Shown: positions 59,353-64,000 of the stretch, piece by piece | Numbering within the stretch: the stretch's first letter is position 1 | Layout of the letters: each line of letters starts with the position of its first letter | Program-made: the position numbers and the translations under genes | The notes under the pieces: generated by a model | Seen by the model: only the letters and a program-made list of their open reading frames with translations | Databases searched by the model: none | What the model was told of the DNA's origin: nothing | NCBI RefSeq assembly: GCF_001854805.1 | Contig: NZ_MBLO01000125.1 | Span: forward strand, 94,970-158,969 | DNA from: Pseudofrankia coriaricola | GTDB taxonomy: Bacteria > Actinomycetota > Actinomycetes > Frankiales > Frankiaceae | Direction: 5' to 3' | Length of the DNA stretch: 64,000 nucleotides

Positions 59353-60588
59353 GTGATCCGTTTTGGGCGTGTTCTCGCGGCTGGCTGTGTAGCGCTGGCG
59401 ATGGTTCTCGCCGGGTGCACGAGTCAGCGCGGAGGGGATTCGGCGGGCGACGGCACAGGCAGCGGGACGCCCGCCGTCGGGCCGACCGGGCCACCGCTGC
59501 TGCTCGGCTATGTGACCCAGGAAAACAGCGCGGTCGGCTCGTTCCCGGAGACCCGGGTCGCCGCGGAGGCGGCGGCCGCGTATGCGAACGCGGAGCTGGA
59601 CGGGGTCAAGGGCCGGCCCGTCAAGCTGGTGACCTGCGCGACGAACGGCTCGCCCGAGTCGTCGCAGGGCTGCGCGAACAAGCTCGTGGCGCAGCACCCG
59701 GTCGCCGTCGTCGGCGGGATCGACGTCGGCGCCGAGGCGGCGATGGAGGTCTACAAGAACGCTGGCATCCCCTACGTGAGCGGCTCGCCGCAGCTCAACG
59801 GGGAGCTGAACTCGACGAACTCGTTCTCGCTGACCGGCGGCACCGCGGCCGAGCTGATCGGCATCACCGACTACCTCACGTCGGTGAAGAAGGTCCACAG
59901 CGTGCACGCGCTGTACGTCGACCTGTCCGGGCTGCTCTCCATCGCGATCGACTACTCGAGGCAGATCCTGAACAAAAAGGGCGTGACGGACGTCACCCTC
60001 ACGTCGGAGAAGGCTGACGCCGCCGACTTCGCCCCGGCCCTCAGCAACGCCGCCAAGGGCAATCCCGACGCGATCGTCGTCGTGTTCCAGGCGCAGGCCT
60101 GCGCCCGCATCGTCCAGGCTGCGAGCGCACTCAACATCAAGACACCGATGTACCTGATCGGTTCCTGCGCGAGCCCCACCGTCGCCAGGGCGGCCGGCGG
60201 GCACACCGACAACCTGGTCTTCGCCTCCGGCTACCTGCCGGCGACCGACGGCGACAAGGACCCCGCCGCCGCGGCTTTCGCCAAGCGGGTGCCGGCCGAG
60301 CAGCGGACCTCCGGTTCGGAGGGCTCGTTCTCCGCGGTGCTGGTGGTCCGCAACCTGCTCGAGACCCTGCCGGACCCGACGCCGGCGGCGCTGACCACCG
60401 CGCTGCGGGCGACCAAGGAATACCCGAACGTCATGGCGCATCCGTTCACCTGCGACGGCAAGCAGATCAATCTCCTGCCGTCGATCTGCAACTCCGCCGT
60501 GCGCCTGCTCACCTGGAACGGCAAGGGCTTCACCGACCTCACCGGCAACTGGGTCGACGGCCGCAAGCTCCTCGACCTCGTCAGCTGA
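59353..60588 (+). CDS. Branched-chain amino acid/amide ABC transporter binding lipoprotein (LivK-like)
   Basis: The 411-residue protein has a lipoprotein signal IRFGRVLAAGCVALAMVLAG C (lipobox LAGC near residue 21). The Peripla_BP_6 receptor domain is recognisable in LLLGYVTQENSAVGSFPETR, AVVGGIDVGAEAAMEVYKNA, IPYVSGSPQL and YDYSRQILNKKGV-type segments. It binds the substrate outside the membrane and delivers it to the divergent fused permease/ATPase pair; the starts are only 61 bases apart, so one control region serves both. The ligand cannot be deduced. A perfect hairpin follows the gene. Confidence 0.85.
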   Translation: MIRFGRVLAAGCVALAMVLAGCTSQRGGDSAGDGTGSGTPAVGPTGPPLLLGYVTQENSAVGSFPETRVAAEAAAAYANAELDGVKGRPVKLVTCATNGSPESSQGCANKLVAQHPVAVVGGIDVGAEAAMEVYKNAGIPYVSGSPQLNGELNSTNSFSLTGGTAAELIGITDYLTSVKKVHSVHALYVDLSGLLSIAIDYSRQILNKKGVTDVTLTSEKADAADFAPALSNAAKGNPDAIVVVFQAQACARIVQAASALNIKTPMYLIGSCASPTVARAAGGHTDNLVFASGYLPATDGDKDPAAAAFAKRVPAEQRTSGSEGSFSAVLVVRNLLETLPDPTPAALTTALRATKEYPNVMAHPFTCDGKQINLLPSICNSAVRLLTWNGKGFTDLTGNWVDGRKLLDLVS

Positions 60589-60618
60589 CCCCGCCGCCCT
60601 CGTTCCATCCGCTCGTCC

Positions 60619-60654
60619 CTCGGCGGCCTGGCCCACAAGGGCCAGGCCGCCGAG
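60619..60654 (+). terminator. Strong hairpin after the binding-protein gene
   Basis: The perfect 16-bp stem CTCGGCGGCCTGGCCC (60619-60634) with loop ACAA and complement 60639-60654 lies 30 bases after the stop codon. Confidence 0.8.
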
Positions 60655-60812
60655 TCGTGCCGGCACCCACCTCGTGGCCAGGTCTCGGTCGTCGATCTCC
60701 GGCACCTGACCGTGCCCGGAGCGATCGCCCTCCGATCTGGCATGTACGCCATCGACTGGCTGCGTTCGCCTTTTGACCGAGTTAGGCTGGCTGCTGACCA
60801 GGGAGGTGGACC

Positions 60813-61355
60813 ATCGCCGCCGAGAAGGTCACGTCGCGCCAGTACGACCGCTGGTCGGAGGACCATCGTGCCGACGTCGAGGTCGCCGATGGCCAGGTGG
60901 TCACCGCCGCCGTCGCCTCCGCCCGGCGCCGGAGAATGGCGCGGCACATCGCGAACGCGTTGGACGCCGCCGGCGGGCCGGAGTGGAACGCGGACGTCGC
61001 CGTCGAGATATGCCTGACCGAGGCGCCGCTGACGATCCGCCGCCCAGATGTCGTCGTCTACCGCGCCGACGCGCTCGACACCGCCCCGATGCACGCCGAC
61101 CGGGTACTATGCGTCGTCGAGCTGGTCTCCAGCAGTTCCCAGGCGACCGGCCGGATCGTCGGCGTGCATCGTTACGCCCAGGCCGGCATCGGCCATTACT
61201 GGCGGATCGAGTGGTCGGCCACCGGCGTCCCGGTTGCCTGCGCCTACGACCTCGACCCGGCGTCGCAGATCTACCAGGAGCACGCCGTCCGCGGCGGCCT
61301 GGTTCACGTCACCACCCCGTTCCCCGTGACGATCAACCTGACCCAGCTGCCGTAA
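60813..61355 (+). CDS. Uma2-like (DUF820) restriction-endonuclease-fold protein with a damaged or non-canonical start
   Basis: The frame reads AAEKVTSRQYDRWSEDHRAD, EVADGQVVTAAVASARRRRM, then VEICLTEAPLTIRRPDVVVY and VELVSSSSQATGRI, the PD-(D/E)XK-like core (PDVVV, VVEL). Homology begins before the first possible GTG at 60897. At the expected start stands ATC (60813), 6 bases after a perfect AGGGAGG; one base less in GTGGACCATC would give an in-frame GTG. Initiation at ATC, a frameshift, or a shorter protein from 60897 are all possible. Function of the family is uncertain. Confidence 0.6.
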   Translation: MAAEKVTSRQYDRWSEDHRADVEVADGQVVTAAVASARRRRMARHIANALDAAGGPEWNADVAVEICLTEAPLTIRRPDVVVYRADALDTAPMHADRVLCVVELVSSSSQATGRIVGVHRYAQAGIGHYWRIEWSATGVPVACAYDLDPASQIYQEHAVRGGLVHVTTPFPVTINLTQLP

Positions 61356-61542
61356 CCCGGCGCCCGGCCGCCGGTGGCGCTGGCCCGTCGCCGCTGGGCG
61401 GCGCTGGCCCGGGGAGCGGGCGCTGACCGCGGAGCGCGGTGCGCCATCGACCAGTTGGTTGATGGGCGGATCAGCCGGCTCGCGGGCGGGGATGACCGGA
61501 CGGTTGATCCACAACGGGCGCCGGCGGCGGCAGTGTTGTGCC

Positions 61543-62559
61543 ATGGCTGGTTCAGGCTCCACCGCGATCGAGGTAGCTGGCCTCGAGAAGCAATACGGCG
61601 ACCGCGAGGTACTGCGCGGAGTGTCGTTCAGCGTGCGACAAGGTGAGATCTTCGGCGTCCTCGGGCCCAACGGTGCCGGCAAGACGACGACCGTCGAGAT
61701 CATCGAGGGACTGCGCAGGCAGGACCGGGGCACGGTCCGCGTCCTCGGGCTGGACCCGTGGGCGGATCGTCGGGCGCTCACGCCCCAGCTCGGCGTCCAG
61801 TTGCAGGAGAGCGAGCTGCCCGGGCGGATGACCGTCGACGAAGCGCTGGCGTTGCAGGCCGCGTTCTACGACGCCCCCGTCGACACCGCGGCGCTGCGCG
61901 ACGAGCTCGGCCTCGCCGAGGTGCGCCGGACCCGGTTCGGCAAGCTGTCCGGCGGGCAGCGCCAGCGCCTCTCGCTCGCGCTGGCGCTGGTCGGCGACCC
62001 GCGGGTCGCGGTGCTCGACGAGCTGACCACGGGCGTCGACCCGCACGGCCGGCGGGACGTGTGGGACCTCGTCGAGCGGATCCGCGATCGCGGCGTGACG
62101 ATCCTGCTCGTCACGCATCTGCTCGAGGAGGCCGAGCGGCTCTGCGACCGGGTCGCCGTCCTCGACGCCGGCCGGATCGTCGCCCTCGACACCCCGGCCG
62201 CGCTGGCCCGCGCCGCCGAAGGCACGTCGACGATCCGGTTCCGGCCGTCCACGCCGATCGACGACTCCCTCCTCACCGCCATTCCCGAGGTCGCCTCGGT
62301 GACCCACACCGGGCCGACCGTGCGGGTCACCGGCACGGGCGAGCTGGTGCACGCCGTGGTCGTCGTGCTCGCCCGCCACCAGATCGTCGCCCAGGACCTG
62401 CGCATCGAGCAGGCCACGCTGGACGACGCCTACCTGTCGCTGACCAGCTCGCCAGCCCCCGAACCGAGGGACGCGGGCGAGAACACGCCCCAGGCCAAGG
62501 CACCGGCTAAGGCATCGGCCCAGGGAAGCACCGCCGGCCGCAAAACGAGGAGGTCCTGA
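61543..62559 (+). CDS. ABC-2 exporter ATPase (DrrA-like)
   Basis: The 338-residue ATPase has Walker A VLGPNGAGKTTTVEIIEGLR near residue 45, the Q-loop in LGVQLQESELPGR, signature KLSGGQRQRLSLALALVG near 140 and Walker B VAVLDELTTGVDP, where Leu replaces the usual Pro after Glu. The C-terminal domain (TSTIRFRPSTPIDDSLLTAI onward) is typical of drug-resistance exporters. ATG 61543 gives the usual family start. The stop overlaps the permease start by one base (TGATG), so the pair forms one exporter for a drug, lipid or antibiotic. Confidence 0.87.
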   Translation: MAGSGSTAIEVAGLEKQYGDREVLRGVSFSVRQGEIFGVLGPNGAGKTTTVEIIEGLRRQDRGTVRVLGLDPWADRRALTPQLGVQLQESELPGRMTVDEALALQAAFYDAPVDTAALRDELGLAEVRRTRFGKLSGGQRQRLSLALALVGDPRVAVLDELTTGVDPHGRRDVWDLVERIRDRGVTILLVTHLLEEAERLCDRVAVLDAGRIVALDTPAALARAAEGTSTIRFRPSTPIDDSLLTAIPEVASVTHTGPTVRVTGTGELVHAVVVVLARHQIVAQDLRIEQATLDDAYLSLTSSPAPEPRDAGENTPQAKAPAKASAQGSTAGRKTRRS

Positions 62560-63305
62560 TGTCCCGCAAGGTGCTCGGAGCGCTGGTGCGCAGCGAGGCA
62601 CGGCTGGCGCTGCGCGACCCTGGTACGACGTTGTTCGCCGTCGGCCTGCCCGTCGTTCTCGTGGTGATCCTCGGCTGTGTCCCGTCCTTCCGCGAGCACA
62701 GCGCCGATCTCGGCGGTGCGCGGGTCATCGACCTCTACCTCCCGATCACGATCGTCATGGTCGTCGCGCTGCTGGGGCTGAGCCTGGCGCCCGGCGCCCT
62801 GGCCAGGTACCGGGAGAAGGGCGTCCTCAAGCGGCTGGCGACCACCCCGGCGAGCCCCGCGTCGCTGCTGGCCGCTCAGGGCGCCGTGATCGCGATCCTC
62901 GCGGTCCTCGTCGCGGCGCTGCTCCACGTGGTCGGTGCCGCCGCGTTCCGCGTGCCCGCGCCGGAACAGCCCGTCGGCTACGTGCTGGCGCTCCTGCTGA
63001 CGATCGCGACCCTCATCGCGCTCGGCCTGCTGATCGCGGCCGTGGCGCCAAGCAGCGGGGTCGCGAACGGCATCGGCGTCGGGCTGTTCTACCCGCTGAT
63101 GTTCTTCGCCGGGCTGTGGGTGCCCCGGGAGGCGATGCCGCGCGTACTCGTGGACATCGGTGACGCGACCCCCCTCGGAGCGGCGGTGGGCGCCTTGCAG
63201 GACTCGATGTCCGGGTCGTGGCCCGGCCTGGTGCATGTGGGAGTGATGGTCGCCTACATCGTCCTGTGTGGCCTCGGCGCGGCCCGCTGGTTCCGCTGGA
63301 TGTGA
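62559..63305 (+). CDS. ABC-2 exporter permease
   Basis: The 248-residue protein has six helices: a first near LALRDPGTTLFAVGLPVVLV, the conserved motif YREKGVLKRLATTPASPASL near residue 90, and the closing LFYPLMFFAGLWVPREAMP with ATPLGAAVGALQDSM. This is the ABC-2 membrane component of daunorubicin-type exporters, co-translated with the ATPase. A membrane protein that could be a sensor kinase starts 350 bases downstream, an arrangement frequent for such exporters. Confidence 0.87.
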   Translation: MSRKVLGALVRSEARLALRDPGTTLFAVGLPVVLVVILGCVPSFREHSADLGGARVIDLYLPITIVMVVALLGLSLAPGALARYREKGVLKRLATTPASPASLLAAQGAVIAILAVLVAALLHVVGAAAFRVPAPEQPVGYVLALLLTIATLIALGLLIAAVAPSSGVANGIGVGLFYPLMFFAGLWVPREAMPRVLVDIGDATPLGAAVGALQDSMSGSWPGLVHVGVMVAYIVLCGLGAARWFRWM

Positions 63306-63335
63306 GGGATCGAGGCGCTGGACGCGCTCGATCCC

Positions 63336-63621
63336 GTCGGGCGCCAGGGCGCCCTCCCCGGCTGGTTTCGGGGTTGACGTGTCCGGACGGGGCTGGTCTG
63401 GTCCGAGGTCGGTCAGATGGTTGCGTTGGCGCTGCGCCAATGCGCCGTCACCAGTCCACACCAAGTACAGAACCCCGACCCCTGTCGGGCGCCAGGGCGC
63501 CCTCCCCGGCTGAGATCGCGGTTGGCGTGTTCGGACGGAGCTGGGCTGGTCTGGTCCGAGGTCGGTCAGGTAGTTACGTTGGCGCTGCGCCAATGCGCCG
63601 TCACCAGTCCACACCAGGTAC
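63336..63621. repeat. Pair of direct repeats of about 135 bases
   Basis: Copies at 63336-63468 and 63484-63621 both start GTCGGGCGCCAGGGCGCCCT and end with CACCAGTCCACACCA-GTAC, with small substitutions and a few inserted bases. They fill the intergenic region after the exporter permease. Their internal GCGCCAGGGCGCC and TTGGCGCTGCGCCAATGCGC contain palindromes, suggesting a dispersed intergenic repeat element. Confidence 0.85.
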
Positions 63622-63653
63622 GAATCTTGGGCGAATCGGGAAAGAGGTGTCGC

Positions 63654-64000
63654 ATGGCCGACCCGGCCGACCTGGTGGGGGGGTCGACGGTGCCTGGCGC
63701 GTCCAGCGTCGGGGCCGAGCCGGCGGCGCCCGACGTCACCGGCTCACCGGCCGGGCGGGACCTTCCCAACGCGACCGGCGACGCCGCGTCGCCAGCGAGC
63801 GCGGACGTCGTGGTCGAGTCCTGGGAGCGGCGGGAGATGCTTGCCTACCGCATCATCCCGTATGTCGGCCTCGGCCTCTCGGTCCTGCTGTCCGCCCTGG
63901 TGCCGAGCGATGACGGCTGGTCACAGGTCGCGGTGGAAATCGGGCTCTCCGTGGTCGCCGCGGGCTGGATGGTGTGGTTCCGCGTCCTGCATCCGACCTG
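63654..64000 (+). CDS. Membrane protein, N-terminal part (possible sensor kinase), runs off window
   Basis: ATG 63654 has GAGG 6 bases upstream. The first 60 residues are a flexible Ala- and Pro-rich stretch, then SWERREMLAYRIIPYVGLGL begins two visible helices (SVLLSALVP and EIGLSVVAAGWMVWFRVL). At least 115 residues are in the window. The layout after an ABC-2 exporter and the helix pattern would fit a NarL-type sensor histidine kinase, but the kinase part is outside the window. Confidence 0.55.
   Translation, partial: MADPADLVGGSTVPGASSVGAEPAAPDVTGSPAGRDLPNATGDAASPASADVVVESWERREMLAYRIIPYVGLGLSVLLSALVPSDDGWSQVAVEIGLSVVAAGWMVWFRVLHPT

Noticed and set aside
1-64000. CRISPR arrays, rRNA or tRNA genes, phage or conjugation modules
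   Set aside because: Gaps and repeats were read for these. No spaced direct repeats, T-loop signatures or phage genes were seen.

Overview
This is a high-GC actinobacterial chromosome segment. It has many GTG starts, short stop-start overlaps, and a large share of TetR, MarR, IclR, GntR and LysR regulators beside small catabolic operons. Fused branched-chain-type ABC components, a murL-murD2 pair and an MmpL transporter fit a Frankia-like soil actinomycete (Frankiaceae or a close relative). That assignment is inference. No rRNA, tRNA, CRISPR array, intact insertion sequence or phage module was seen.

Layout. (1) 1-8 kb: an uncharacterised catabolic island with a 6-oxocamphor-hydrolase-like crotonase, a DHDPS-family aldolase or lyase, a methylmalonate-semialdehyde-dehydrogenase-type ALDH, a beta-propeller protein and a FadR-type GntR regulator, followed by an MFS pump and a divergent LysR gene. 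(2) 8-14.2 kb: a ribose-type ABC importer whose binding protein is truncated, a cupin gene whose promoter carries the same TGGCCA-N2-TGGCCA element as the island promoter, a MarR gene and a Tat-exported SnoaL-like protein. (3) 14.2-20.5 kb: decayed gene pieces, an epoxide hydrolase, and an operon of enoyl-CoA hydratase, acetoacetyl-CoA synthetase, a broken 3-hydroxyacyl-CoA dehydrogenase and an amidohydrolase, divergent from a MarR gene across a 17-bp perfect inverted repeat.

(4) 20.5-28.4 kb: lignin-type aromatic catabolism. VanA and VanB should demethylate vanillate to protocatechuate. PcaH, PcaG and PcaB act on protocatechuate, but pcaD is cut off at its nucleophile elbow and no pcaC is visible, so the pathway must be completed elsewhere. 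Two IclR regulators and one TetR regulator accompany this block. (5) 28.4-41 kb: a small cupin, an NmrA-like protein, two secreted alpha/beta-hydrolase lipoproteins, an MFS pump, a 147-bp heptamer minisatellite, an MmpL transporter with a repeated tail, a DUF732 lipoprotein and a GlcD-type FAD dehydrogenase.

(6) 41.7-48.4 kb: a cell-wall precursor module with murL, overlapping murD2 and a PgeF/YfiH-type gene, then a PAP2-like membrane phosphatase, a class II glutamine amidotransferase and a VOC protein. MurD2 should add L-Glu to UDP-MurNAc-L-Ala and MurL should epimerise it to D-Glu. (7) 48.5-55 kb: an AraC regulator, a TMEM175 remnant, a secreted HAF-repeat protein, a crotonase, a TetR regulator and an MFS pump. 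(8) 55.2-64 kb: a branched-chain/amide ABC importer built from one fused ATPase polypeptide, one fused permease polypeptide and a divergent lipoprotein receptor, then a Uma2-like gene with a damaged start, an ABC-2 exporter, a 135-bp direct repeat pair and the beginning of a membrane protein.

At least seven genes are reduced to fragments between intact operons, which suggests an accessory region shaped by repeated deletion and rearrangement.
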